Source: 2-02-FULL-55-14 sp964473365 (GTDB taxonomy: Bacteria > Bacteroidota > Ignavibacteria > UBA10030). From it: DNA of 64,000 bases. Below, one piece after another: positions 53,327 to 61,756 of the stretch; within the stretch, counting starts at the first letter, position 1, and each line of letters opens with the position of its first letter. The position numbers and the translations under genes are program-made. Where the stretch lies: assembly GCA_964473365.1 (NCBI GenBank), contig CAYYOV010000017.1, positions 6,902 to 70,901 on the forward strand, written 5' to 3'. Below the pieces are notes generated by a model. It was not told the DNA's origin. It worked only from the letters and a program-made list of their open reading frames with translations, and searched no databases.

Positions 53327-54688
53327 ATGAACACGAAATGGGAGATCCTCGTCGTTGACGACGAGGAGATCATGCGCGATTCGATGGCGGCCTGGCTCCG
53401 CGAGGACGGCTACGCGGTCGACACGGTCAGCTCGGGACGAGAGGCGATCGCCCGGGCGCGCGAGAAGGACTATGCGTTGTACTTCATCGACCTCAAGATG
53501 CCCGGCGGGATCGACGGGATCGAGACGATGCTCGAAGTACGCAAGCTCCATCCCGACGCGTCGGTCATCATCATCACGGCCTATGCGACGGTCGATACTG
53601 CCATCGCGGCCATAAAGGAGGGGGCCCAGGAGTACGTCGTGAAACCGTGTCACCCGCAGGAGATCTCTCTTCTGGTCAGCCGCATCATCAAGGTGAAGAA
53701 CCTCCAGCGAGAGAACACGATCCTTCGGCAAAAACTGGCCCGACAGTACCACGTGCACGATATCCTGAGCAAGAATCCACGCATGCGCCAGATCCTGGAA
53801 CTGATCCGGGAGGTGTCCGGGCTTCGGAGCACGGTGCTCATCCAGGGTGAGAGCGGGACCGGCAAAGAATTGGTCGCCCGCGCCATCCACTTTTCGGGTG
53901 ACCGCGCCGGAAAGCCGTTCATCGGGGTCTCCTGCGCCGCGCTGGCCGAGACCTTGCTCGAATCAGAGCTTTTTGGTCATGAGAAAGGATCCTTCACCGG
54001 TGCGACATCCCAGAAGCGGGGGAAGTTCGAGCTCGCCAACGGAGGGACGATCTTTCTGGACGAGATCGGCGACATCTCGCCCAAGCTGCAAATGGACCTG
54101 CTGCGGATCCTGCAGGAACGGCGATTCTATCGTGTGGGGGGGTCGGAGGAGATCGAAGTGGATGTGCGGGTGATCGCCGCGACGAACCGCGACCTGCCGA
54201 AGGCGGTTCACGCAGGGTCCTTCCGCGACGACCTGTATTACCGACTGAACGTCATTACGATCGATATCCCTCCGTTGCGGGAGCGCCGTGAGGACATTCC
54301 CCTCCTCGTACAGCATTTTGTCCAGCGGCTCTCGCACGAGCTCGACCGCCCGGTGACGCAGATCTCGGAGGAAGGACTGCGCGTCCTGCTTGAACGCGAA
54401 TGGCCGGGCAATGTGCGCGAGTTGGAGAATGCGATCGAGCGTGCGCTCGTTACCTGTCGGGGCACGTCGTTGACCGCGGAGGATTTTCAATTCCTCCGAC
54501 AGTCGGAGACCGAATCAGCGGCAACGTGGCGGCCTCCGACGAACCTTACGTTGGACGAGGTGGAACAGGGGGTCATCACGGCCATGCTCGGACGGACCGG
54601 AGGGAACGTGAAAGAAGCCGCTTCGCTCCTTGGCATCGACCGGTCGACGTTGTACGATAGAATCAAGAAATACGGGATTCCGAGATGA
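53327..54688 (+). CDS. NtrC-family sigma-54-dependent response regulator
   Basis: 453 residues from ATG 53327, after an AAGGAA ribosome site that overlaps the previous stop. Receiver (1-120) has D11/D12, phospho-aspartate D55 and K106. The AAA+ domain has Walker A GESGTGKE (174-181) and the sigma-54 loop GSFTGA (221-226), a conservative form of GAFTGA, so activation of sigma-54 RNA polymerase is expected. A Fis-type helix-turn-helix ends the chain (VKEAASLLGIDRSTLYDRIK). It is co-transcribed with the haem-motif kinase, which should phosphorylate it, and the operon converges on a redox operon whose promoter is -24/-12 type. Confidence 0.95.
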   Translation: MNTKWEILVVDDEEIMRDSMAAWLREDGYAVDTVSSGREAIARAREKDYALYFIDLKMPGGIDGIETMLEVRKLHPDASVIIITAYATVDTAIAAIKEGAQEYVVKPCHPQEISLLVSRIIKVKNLQRENTILRQKLARQYHVHDILSKNPRMRQILELIREVSGLRSTVLIQGESGTGKELVARAIHFSGDRAGKPFIGVSCAALAETLLESELFGHEKGSFTGATSQKRGKFELANGGTIFLDEIGDISPKLQMDLLRILQERRFYRVGGSEEIEVDVRVIAATNRDLPKAVHAGSFRDDLYYRLNVITIDIPPLRERREDIPLLVQHFVQRLSHELDRPVTQISEEGLRVLLEREWPGNVRELENAIERALVTCRGTSLTAEDFQFLRQSETESAATWRPPTNLTLDEVEQGVITAMLGRTGGNVKEAASLLGIDRSTLYDRIKKYGIPR

Positions 54689-54769
54689 GGTCTCAGGAAT
54701 GTCGAGGCGAGGAGTAGGAAGAATAGAGAAAGGGACCAGAGCGCCCCGTTCACGACGTCTACAATTGAA

Positions 54770-54810
54770 AACCGCCAAGAGAGGCCTTTCCCCTTGGCGG
54801 TTCGGCTTTG
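54770..54810. terminator. Bidirectional hairpin between convergent operons
   Basis: Ten-bp stem AACCGCCAAG (54770-54779) with CTTGGCGGTT (54793-54802) and a 13-nt loop. On the minus strand a TTTTC run follows, and on the plus strand CGGCTTTG. It can end both the regulator operon and the redox operon. Confidence 0.7.
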
Positions 54811-54910
54811 TTGGTTTGCGATCAGGCTCACTCTCAGAGAGGCGTCGTCTGAGACCTCCCTCCACCGATCACCTCCCACCTCTCTAGAGCTGCATCCCCC
54901 GCGCCGTGGG

Positions 54911-55753
54911 TCACGCTTCCAGAAACATCTCCCCCCATACCGCTTCCCAATCCTTCGTCGGAGCTGCGTCGGGGATTGATTCTACGGGGACGCCGCCGTC
55001 GGCCAGACTGAACCCGACACGCTGGTCCGAAAGGGTCATCTGCAATCGTTCGAGTTCGCGCGTGAGCCACGGTCCGATCTCTGGACCGCGCAGGAGATGC
55101 GCAACACTCGACGCCGGGTCCAGCTGGACCTTCATCTTCCAGTGGTCGCCTTCGATGCGGGTGTCGACCACATTGCCGTCGATCGGCGACCGGAGGAGTG
55201 CCACGCCGTGTTTCGTCCGGACGCGGATGGAAGGTGCATGGGTGGCGACGCGTGAGCCGACCGGTGGAAGTTCGACCGACTCGATCGGGCCCAGGAGCCG
55301 TCGACCAAGCTCGTCGATGCCGACGGTGAACGTGCCGTCGGGCTCGATATGCGCCCACGTGTGTCCGCGGTCGTAGTAGCGGTCCGTCGGGAGCTGAATG
55401 CCCGAGACCGTGACCGCCGGCAGGAACGGAAGCGGCCGTGCGGAACTAGGGGAGCCTCCCGAGGCGAGGTAGCGTTGATGTTCCGGGCAGTCGGCGCAGG
55501 CAAACTCGTTCTCACAGGTCCGCTGCCGCACCTCGCCGTTCATCTGATGGCGACACACGCGCGTCGAGGCGGGCAGCTCCTCGAAGGCTGAATGCCACGA
55601 GACGCGGGCATGTCCCTCACGCGCGAGTCGCCGGCCCGACCGGATGATCGCGCGAACGACCGTCGTTGCGACCACGACGGCGACCGTGAAGAAGATGAGG
55701 AGGAACGTGATGTGGAACGCGTTCCATTGAAACTCGTAGACCCAGGGTAGCAT
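54911..55753 (-). CDS. Membrane-anchored GcvH-like protein with four cysteines
   Basis: 280 residues. One membrane helix (about 14-36) is followed by a cysteine group C67, C80, C86, C89 (VCRHQMNGEVRQRTC, then ACADCPEH) that could bind zinc or an iron-sulfur centre. Residues 120-210 resemble glycine-cleavage H protein: YYDRGHTWAHIEPDGTFTVG, IDELGRRLLGPIESVELPPV and RSPIDGNVVDTRI. The lipoyl lysine of true GcvH is not conserved in register; K181 is one residue off. Glycine cleavage is therefore unlikely, and the domain is probably a scaffold. It is the last gene of the redox operon, 12 bp after the NrfD-like gene. Confidence 0.78.
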   Translation of the reverse strand: MLPWVYEFQWNAFHITFLLIFFTVAVVVATTVVRAIIRSGRRLAREGHARVSWHSAFEELPASTRVCRHQMNGEVRQRTCENEFACADCPEHQRYLASGGSPSSARPLPFLPAVTVSGIQLPTDRYYDRGHTWAHIEPDGTFTVGIDELGRRLLGPIESVELPPVGSRVATHAPSIRVRTKHGVALLRSPIDGNVVDTRIEGDHWKMKVQLDPASSVAHLLRGPEIGPWLTRELERLQMTLSDQRVGFSLADGGVPVESIPDAAPTKDWEAVWGEMFLEA

Positions 55754-55765
55754 GACATGCCTCCG

Positions 55766-56998
55766 TTACGACTGCGCCAACTCACGCTCTTGCGGAAAGA
55801 GCGGGAGATAGCGGTACGAAAGTGAATAGAGCAGAACGCCGTATGCGACGACGGCGGTGAAGGTTGCCACTTCCTGCCAGCTCGGCAGATAGCTGAGGAA
55901 CGGGTCGAACGTGAATGTCGGAAGCGCGAGCGTTTGGATCGTCAGAACGAAACGATTCAACGCGATGCCCGAGAGGACGAGCCCAGAGGCCACAAGGAGC
56001 CAGCCGCGATGCATGAGGGTGCGACGGCTGAGCAGCATGAGAGCCGGCAGGAGGCCGAAGACGCCGAGTTCGAGGAAGAGGATCCAGCTCCCGAAGGAAG
56101 CGCGCTCATAGTATTCGAAGGCGGGGAATCCGGCTCCCGGCGACGTCTGATTGATCCAGACGATGGTGTCGACGGCTTTCAGCGCGAGGTACCCTGCCAG
56201 CATGAAGCCCGAGATCCGGCCAAGGGTCATCAGCGCGCGGTTGTCGACGAGCCGCTTTCGTGTGATCCCTTCGACGAGCCGCGTGGTGACGATCAGGAAG
56301 CTCGGGCCCGCGGCCATGGCAGAAAGGATGAACAGGAAGAATGTCGTCGGCCAGAGACCGATCGCCTCCCGGAATGCGAACGGTCGTCCCTGCATGACGC
56401 CATAGAGTCCGCCCAGCGAGCCCTGGTGGAAGAACGACAGGAAGGCTCCGACGCCCGCCAGGATCGGCATCAGCTTGTGCAATTCGAATTCGAACACAAG
56501 CATCTTCGGGATGCGCCGGAACTGCCGGTTCTTGAGCAGCACCGGCACATACTCGATGAGCAGCACGGTCAGGTAGCAGGTCAGGCAGAACGTCACCTCC
56601 GTCAGCATCGAATGGGTGTTCGGGTGCCAGAACGTGAACCACGCCCTGAGCGGCTGGCCGACATCGACCATGAGTACGATGATCGCGCCACTGTAGCAGA
56701 TGAGCCCGAGCACGACCGCGCTGTTGATGACCGGCCGAAGCGCCTCTCGCCGTAACAGGTACAACAGGAAGCCGGTAAAGAAAGCACCCGCGCCGAAGGC
56801 GATGATCGTCAGATCGAGGTAGATCCAGAGGCCGAACGCGAACCGGTTGTCCATGTTGGTCTGGTTCAATCCTTCGATAAGGCAGAGGGCTGCACCGAAG
56901 AGCCCCCACGCGAGCAGGCCGGCCCACGGGAGCATCCAGGCCATGAATCGGGGGAAGGACGTGCGCTGCAAACCGCGCGGGATCCACTGGCTATCCAC
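55766..56998 (-). CDS. NrfD/PsrC/QrcD-like quinone-interacting membrane subunit
   Basis: 410 residues from GTG 56998, set by an AGGAGGAAG ribosome site and an overlap with the preceding stop (GTGGATAG). Eight to ten membrane helices fill the chain. It belongs to the NrfD family of complex iron-sulfur enzymes, where it passes electrons to or from quinones in the inner membrane. Family features include the N-terminal ARFMAWMLPWAGLL-like helix, GLWIYLDLTIIAFGAGAFFT and LMVDVGQPLRAW. It is directly downstream of the ferredoxin-like subunit and belongs to the same complex. Confidence 0.92.
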   Translation of the reverse strand: MDSQWIPRGLQRTSFPRFMAWMLPWAGLLAWGLFGAALCLIEGLNQTNMDNRFAFGLWIYLDLTIIAFGAGAFFTGFLLYLLRREALRPVINSAVVLGLICYSGAIIVLMVDVGQPLRAWFTFWHPNTHSMLTEVTFCLTCYLTVLLIEYVPVLLKNRQFRRIPKMLVFEFELHKLMPILAGVGAFLSFFHQGSLGGLYGVMQGRPFAFREAIGLWPTTFFLFILSAMAAGPSFLIVTTRLVEGITRKRLVDNRALMTLGRISGFMLAGYLALKAVDTIVWINQTSPGAGFPAFEYYERASFGSWILFLELGVFGLLPALMLLSRRTLMHRGWLLVASGLVLSGIALNRFVLTIQTLALPTFTFDPFLSYLPSWQEVATFTAVVAYGVLLYSLSYRYLPLFPQERELAQS

Positions 56999-57746
56999 GG
57001 GCTTCCTCCTTTCGGGTCCGCGCGAGCACGCGGTCTGCCAGCGACCGCACCCATGCACGAGACGAGCGGTATGACACGTTCGGCTCGGTTCCGAGACGAG
57101 ACAAGAAACGGAATGCCCGCTCGTCACGACTGAGTCTTGCGACCTCAGAGGAAGGATCGTTCAGGTCTCCAAAGACGATGGCACCTGTCGGACAGGATTC
57201 GACGCACGCCGGCACATACTCGGCAGGATCGAACTCCATCCTCCCGGCCGCGGCGGCCTTTTCGCGCGCTGCATGGAGCCGTCCATGGCAGAAATTGCAC
57301 TTTTCCACGACGCCTCGCATGCGCGGAGAGACGTCTGGATTCAACCCCTTCTCCATGCCGTCGGGCCACTTCGGGTCCCACCAGTTGAAGTAGCGCGCAT
57401 GGTAGGGGCAGGCGGCCATGCAATACCGGCATCCGAGGCAGCGCTCGGGGATCTGTCCGACAATGCCCGTCACGGGGTCCACTTCGACAGCGTTCTGCGG
57501 GCAGACAGAGACGCACGGCGTGTGCGATTCGCACTGCATGCACATGACCGGCACGAACGCGGACTGCGTTTCGGGGAAATGTTCTCCGTTGTCGGCCTCA
57601 TAGACGCGCATCCACGTGATCCCCGTGCGCTCGCTGACCCCCGGAGGTCCGGGGGGAATGTTGTTCTCGATCGCGCAGGCCACGGTGCAATTGCCGCATC
57701 CGGTGCAACGGTCGAGGTCGATCACCATTCCATAGCGTGAAGGCAT
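56991..57746 (-). CDS. Four-cluster ferredoxin-like electron-transfer subunit
   Basis: 251 residues from ATG 57746. Four cysteine groups bind [4Fe-4S] clusters as in DmsB/NrfC/QrcC: CTGCGNCTVAC (C14, C17, C20, C24), MCMQCESHTPCVSVC, RCLGCRYCMAAC and KCNFCHGR with PACVESCPTGA. It carries electrons between the molybdopterin-family subunit and the NrfD-like membrane subunit. The gene is 1 bp from the upstream gene and overlaps the downstream one by 8 bp, giving tight coupling. No signal peptide: it should be carried out with the Tat-exported partner, as usual. Confidence 0.95.
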   Translation of the reverse strand: MPSRYGMVIDLDRCTGCGNCTVACAIENNIPPGPPGVSERTGITWMRVYEADNGEHFPETQSAFVPVMCMQCESHTPCVSVCPQNAVEVDPVTGIVGQIPERCLGCRYCMAACPYHARYFNWWDPKWPDGMEKGLNPDVSPRMRGVVEKCNFCHGRLHAAREKAAAAGRMEFDPAEYVPACVESCPTGAIVFGDLNDPSSEVARLSRDERAFRFLSRLGTEPNVSYRSSRAWVRSLADRVLARTRKEEARG

Positions 57747-57747
57747 A

Positions 57748-59781
57748 TCAGCTCTTTCGGAGTTCGGCGGCGTGCCGGCCTGGAAAGGCGGTCGCGACGC
57801 AGGGTGGAGCAGAGGAACGTAATCCGACCGGGTCGGGTCCTGCCGACAATTGAACCGTCCCCGGGGCAAGACTATCGCTAATACGCACCTTGACGGTGCT
57901 GGACGCCTCGCCGGTGCGCAGTTCAGCGGACGATCCTTCGGCCAGGCCGAAAGCGTCGGCAGTCTGCTGTGCGAGGGCCGCCACTTCGGAGGTCGGGCGA
58001 AGTCCGGACTCCTGATACAGCTTCGTCATGAGGGGCGACAAGCGACTGCAACTGGTGACGAGCGCCCAGGTCGTTGCGATAACCGTGACACCTGATGACG
58101 ACGCGGGATCCAACAATGTTGCGATATGTTTGGCGATCCCGTCGGAGGTGGCGGAATCTACGGTCTGCGCATGGACCGGGGGTGCCAGCGACGTGCCTTC
58201 GAGCGACCACGTTGCGCCTTCGGCAAGGGCGCTCCAGAGCGAGTTGGCGCTGTCGAAGGACCTCACGGTGTTGACAGAGCCGTCCGAAGTACGGACCTGT
58301 CCGCGTCGGGAGGCCCAGATCCCTGCAACCTTTGCGCGTAGCGCATCGTCGCGCGTCATGGGCTGCCCACTCAAATACGCGAGAACTGAGAGGGCATCCA
58401 CGCTGTCCGTCCGGAGCGGATGGAGCGGGCGGCTGAGGGCGTATCGACGCGATGGTTCGGTCGGGTCGCCGGTCGCCTCGCCCATGAATTCGTACGGCGC
58501 GGGTGACGGAAGGATCATGTCTGCGTGCGATGCGAGAGCGGTCAGCACGGGTGAAAGGCTCACAACGAGCGATCCGCTGGGACGCAGCGTCCGGGCGATC
58601 GCCTCCCACGAAACGTGGCACATCCCTTCATCGCCGTCGAGGATGACCAGATCGACCGAACCGTCAGGAACGGACGAAAGCGGTGCTACAGGAGCCAGGT
58701 CGCGTTCCTGCAGTCCCTCGGAGATCGGCATCGCCGGACGGTTGAGCAACGTTCCGTTCGATGCCGCACCCAGCATCCGGTTCAGGAGGACCGCCAGGTG
58801 ATGTGTCCCGGGGTCGACCGGACCACAGCCATCACTCCCGACGATCACGAGTGCGGGGCTCCGTTCCGTGAGCTTTGCAAACAGATGCTGGAGGTGGGCC
58901 GGCGTTTGACCGACGGCGGGAGCCACCGCTTCGGGCGTCGAGCGTTGGATGATCTCGCGGAGTTCTGGCGCCAGATCTGAGCGCCGATGGGCGTTTGCCA
59001 GGTTCAGCAGGCTCGCCAGCAAGGCCGCCTCGCTGCCCGGTCGGATGGGCAACCAACGGTCGGCCAGCATCGCCGTGCGTGAGCGCGCTGCCTCAGCCGC
59101 GATGATGCGCAAGCCGTCATTCTTCACCCGTCGATCCACAAGTCGGGCCGTTCGGGCGGGCGTTGTCCAGCCGTCTAGGACGGGGGAGCTGACGGCCAGG
59201 ATCGTGCGTGCGCGCTCGAGGTCGTAACCGACCGGTCGGACCGAAGCGTCGTCGTCCGGGACAGCATAGTAGCCACCGCCTCGCTGATGGAGGAAGGCAC
59301 GGTAACGGTCGGAGATCGCGCGCCCGGGTCGCTGATCGACGATCATGACCGTACGGCCGGGGGCGCTCCCGGCTCCTTGCCCAGGAAGGCGACCCAGGGC
59401 ATCTTCGAGCGACGCCGGTATGGTCGTCACCCGGTCGCCATGTCGTTCCACGAGGCACGGTCCGGCGACCCGCAACGGATGATAGGCAAGGTGATGGCCG
59501 GTGAGGCCGATCGGGCAGAGAGGTTGACCGCTGCCGGCAGTGGCACGCAGGGCCGACGGAACGCCGGCGACACACCGAGCCGTCACGGGACATCCGGCGG
59601 GGCACACGGAGCAGACCGTCGGGACATGACTGATTGGACCGCGCGGAAGCTTCGCGATCCACGGGCCCGTCTGCGTCCAGATGGCCACGTCATCGAGTAT
59701 CTTCCACGGCAGTGGTGAGAAAACAAGACCTGCCGTCGCAGCTCCTGCGAATCGGAGAATATCACGTCGGGTGAATGGCAT
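57748..59781 (-). CDS. Tat-exported molybdopterin-family subunit (QrcB/ActB-like)
   Basis: 677 residues. The Tat signal TRRDILRFAG opens the chain. One [4Fe-4S] motif follows: C57-x2-C60-x3-C64-x24-C89 (VCSVCPAGCPVTAR, then QPLCPIG). The rest is a molybdopterin-oxidoreductase fold reduced in size (WEAIARTLRPSGSLVVSLSP, ASHADMILPSPAPYEFMGEA). At 677 residues it is the size of QrcB rather than of a full reductase, and I see no Mo-ligating Cys or Ser in the usual position, so it is probably a cofactor-free electron-relay subunit as in Qrc and alternative complex III. The start has no ribosome site; a heptanucleotide repeat lies directly upstream. Confidence 0.85.
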   Translation of the reverse strand: MPFTRRDILRFAGAATAGLVFSPLPWKILDDVAIWTQTGPWIAKLPRGPISHVPTVCSVCPAGCPVTARCVAGVPSALRATAGSGQPLCPIGLTGHHLAYHPLRVAGPCLVERHGDRVTTIPASLEDALGRLPGQGAGSAPGRTVMIVDQRPGRAISDRYRAFLHQRGGGYYAVPDDDASVRPVGYDLERARTILAVSSPVLDGWTTPARTARLVDRRVKNDGLRIIAAEAARSRTAMLADRWLPIRPGSEAALLASLLNLANAHRRSDLAPELREIIQRSTPEAVAPAVGQTPAHLQHLFAKLTERSPALVIVGSDGCGPVDPGTHHLAVLLNRMLGAASNGTLLNRPAMPISEGLQERDLAPVAPLSSVPDGSVDLVILDGDEGMCHVSWEAIARTLRPSGSLVVSLSPVLTALASHADMILPSPAPYEFMGEATGDPTEPSRRYALSRPLHPLRTDSVDALSVLAYLSGQPMTRDDALRAKVAGIWASRRGQVRTSDGSVNTVRSFDSANSLWSALAEGATWSLEGTSLAPPVHAQTVDSATSDGIAKHIATLLDPASSSGVTVIATTWALVTSCSRLSPLMTKLYQESGLRPTSEVAALAQQTADAFGLAEGSSAELRTGEASSTVKVRISDSLAPGTVQLSAGPDPVGLRSSAPPCVATAFPGRHAAELRKS

Positions 59782-59788
59782 TGGAGAA

Positions 59789-59844
59789 GCAAGATGTAAG
59801 ATGAAAGATGAAAGATTTAAGATGAAAGATGTAAGATGTAAGAT
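59789..59844. repeat. Eight-unit heptanucleotide tandem repeat
   Basis: On the minus strand this is eight contiguous heptamers of the form ATCTTNN: ATCTTAC, ATCTTAC, ATCTTTC, ATCTTAA, ATCTTTC, ATCTTTC, ATCTTAC, ATCTTGC. It lies 7 bp upstream of the molybdopterin-family gene start and takes the place of a ribosome site. The copy number could vary by slippage and alter translation or spacing. Confidence 0.9.
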
Positions 59845-59898
59845 TGAAGAATGGAGATCGAAGGCCGAAACGTTGGTGCAGGTCGCGAGTGTCTCTCC

Positions 59899-60483
59899 CT
59901 ACTTGTGGCAATCGAGGCAAGCGCGTGCTCGCTCGGTCTCGCGATGGCAGCTGATGCAATCGTCCATCTTCATGCCCTCCCACGGCTCCATTCCGACGCG
60001 TGCGATCGAGGAGCCCCAAATGGCGCGGCTGTAGCCGCTGATCCGATTCTCCTGATACGGCCGCAGAGTGGTCGTCGATCCATGAGGGCCATGGCACAGC
60101 TCGCAGGTGATGCTGCCCCGTACTACATGTGCCGCGTGCGGGAAGTACGCATTCTCCGGCTGGCGCGCGTAGACCCTCCAGGGCACTTCGCGATTCGGCT
60201 TTACATACTCCTCGACGAATCGCTTTTCATTCTCCGTCTCGCCCATGACGTCCGCGTGGCAGCTGGCGCACTGCGCCGTCCTCGGAATGCCGGCGAACCT
60301 GCCCGCTTCGTCGAAGGCGTGGCAGTCCGTACACGCCATGCCCCCCGTCTCCGTATGGACGGCATGACTGAACTGAAGAGGCTGTTCCTCGGTGCGATAC
60401 AGCAGGGCAGGGAAGAGCACCCACCCGGCGGCCAACCCGGCAAGCAGTCCCGCCAGCGGGACCATGGCATGGGATCGATTCAC
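59899..60483 (-). CDS. Pentahaem cytochrome c subunit (QrcA-like)
   Basis: 194 residues. A membrane anchor or uncleaved signal covers about residues 7-29. Five c-type haem motifs are visible: CTDCH (51-55), CASCH (72-76), CELCH (127-131), CISCH (176-180) and CLDCH (189-193). Extra histidines in FSHAVH and FPHAAH can act as distal ligands. Its size and position before the molybdopterin-family gene match QrcA of menaquinone reductase, which has six haems, so one haem is missing or uses another motif. It overlaps the following GcvH-like gene by 4 bp. Confidence 0.93.
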   Translation of the reverse strand: MNRSHAMVPLAGLLAGLAAGWVLFPALLYRTEEQPLQFSHAVHTETGGMACTDCHAFDEAGRFAGIPRTAQCASCHADVMGETENEKRFVEEYVKPNREVPWRVYARQPENAYFPHAAHVVRGSITCELCHGPHGSTTTLRPYQENRISGYSRAIWGSSIARVGMEPWEGMKMDDCISCHRETERARACLDCHK

Positions 60484-61376
60484 TGCGAACTCCTCCAGGC
60501 GACGAACGGTGAGAAGAACTCGGCGTAGACAGAAAGGGCCGCTGGCCGATCGAGGTGGCGGATCACACCGGGGACGGCCATGCCGCCGTCATTCCACAGT
60601 CCCGTCGTCCGCGCCGCATGCTGCTGGACGACGGCGTTCAATCGGTTGAGCTCGTCTCGCATCCATCGTTTCACTTGATCGCCGGACCTGAGCACGGACA
60701 GATCCGTCGCGCTTGGACGAAGTGAGCCTTCGAACAGCCATCCACCCGTGTACGGTTCGGCGACGACCCGTTCGCATTGCGACCGCAATCGGTTGTTTGT
60801 GGCCGCTGCCTGGAGGGCGACGGGGAAGACGAGCTGGAGGTCGGTCTCGCCGACGGTCAGCACAACCGTCGGATGTTGTCCGGACGCTCCGTTGATGAAC
60901 GAGATCGCCTCGATGCGGCCGGCAACATGCCCGAAGAAGGCGTCCGCTCCGATGTGCCAGTGCCCGTCAGGAGCGACGTCGAGCCACAGGTGGTTGGGGG
61001 CGAAGAATCGTCCGTCGGGTACCCAGGTCGCGGGGTCTCCGTTGGCGTGCGGTACGCGACCGCCTTCGAGCGAGAGCAGGACGTCGCAGTACGCGTGGCG
61101 GTCGTCGGAACAGCGGGCCGACTGGTCGTCGCTGTAGGGGACGAATTTTGACACCGGCGCCCCGGCACAGTACTGCACGAGCGATTCGTGCAGGAATGGG
61201 CAACGGTGCGTCGGGGCATGTTCCTGATGATGTTGCAGGGCTGCGGGGCAATTGGGCCACGACGCCGACGTGCAACGCTCGTGCTCGTCGCCACCGGACG
61301 AACGCATGATCATCTTGGACGAGACGGCGCCCCGGCAGAACTTGACCTGGGCCTCCCGGAGGAATGGGCAGCGCAT
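60480..61376 (-). CDS. GcvH-like protein with duplicated cysteine motif
   Basis: 298 residues from ATG 61376 with GGAGG five bases upstream. The N-terminal 100 residues hold two copies of one module: C3-x10-C14-x20-C35-x7-C43 and C59-x10-C70-x18-C89-x7-C97, each opening CPFL and continuing GA-x-x-S-K. The C-terminal half resembles GcvH (FFAPNHLWLDVAPDGHWHIG, then VAGRIEAISFINGA), but the lipoyl-lysine position is glutamate. The cysteines could bind metal or an iron-sulfur cluster. It comes before the haem subunit and overlaps it by 4 bp. The matching protein with a similar domain is the last gene of the same operon. Confidence 0.8.
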   Translation of the reverse strand: MRCPFLREAQVKFCRGAVSSKMIMRSSGGDEHERCTSASWPNCPAALQHHQEHAPTHRCPFLHESLVQYCAGAPVSKFVPYSDDQSARCSDDRHAYCDVLLSLEGGRVPHANGDPATWVPDGRFFAPNHLWLDVAPDGHWHIGADAFFGHVAGRIEAISFINGASGQHPTVVLTVGETDLQLVFPVALQAAATNNRLRSQCERVVAEPYTGGWLFEGSLRPSATDLSVLRSGDQVKRWMRDELNRLNAVVQQHAARTTGLWNDGGMAVPGVIRHLDRPAALSVYAEFFSPFVAWRSSQ

Positions 61377-61395
61377 GGCGGCCTCCGATCGAGCC

Positions 61396-61692
61396 CTAGT
61401 TGGTCGAGCGGATGATGTTCGGGGATTCGTCGTCCTCCGCGTCCGGGCGGCGAAGCAGTCGCTTCGATTCATCGAGCCGCTCGCCACCATCGGCCATGGT
61501 AATGCCAAGGCCTGAGATGTCGAAGGCATGTGAATCATCGGGCAGCATGGCAGCAGACGTCTCCGTCGCGCGCCACAGCCATTCCTGCAATGCGACACGC
61601 ACAACGGCGGCGATGCAGACGACCGTCACCAGTCCCAACAGGGCATTGGTGAGGTTCAGCCACAGAGTCTCAGGATCCAGGAATGTCGACAC
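61396..61692 (-). CDS. Small single-span membrane protein
   Basis: 98 residues from GTG 61692, set by GGAG seven bases upstream; a longer frame has no site. One helix spans about residues 12-34 (LWLNLTNALLGLVTVVCIAAV), followed by an amphipathic segment (RVALQEWLWRATET) and a charged tail (LDESKRLLRRPDAEDDESP). It is the first gene of the redox operon behind the -24/-12 promoter, 19 bp before the GcvH-like gene, so it is probably an accessory or assembly subunit. No family recognised. Confidence 0.7.
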   Translation of the reverse strand: MSTFLDPETLWLNLTNALLGLVTVVCIAAVVRVALQEWLWRATETSAAMLPDDSHAFDISGLGITMADGGERLDESKRLLRRPDAEDDESPNIIRSTN

Positions 61693-61756
61693 GGTCGTTC
61701 TCCAAGTTGTCGGTGTGGGATTCTTCCTCACGAGAGGAAGAGTACAACATATAGAC

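Noticed and set aside
54911..55753. True glycine-cleavage H protein
   Set aside because: The lipoyl lysine is out of register, there is a membrane anchor, and no gcvT or gcvP is near.
55766..61376. Nitrate, DMSO or arsenate reductase operon
   Set aside because: The molybdopterin-family subunit is too short and lacks an obvious Mo ligand, and the pentahaem subunit plus NrfD fits Qrc/ACIII-type complexes better.
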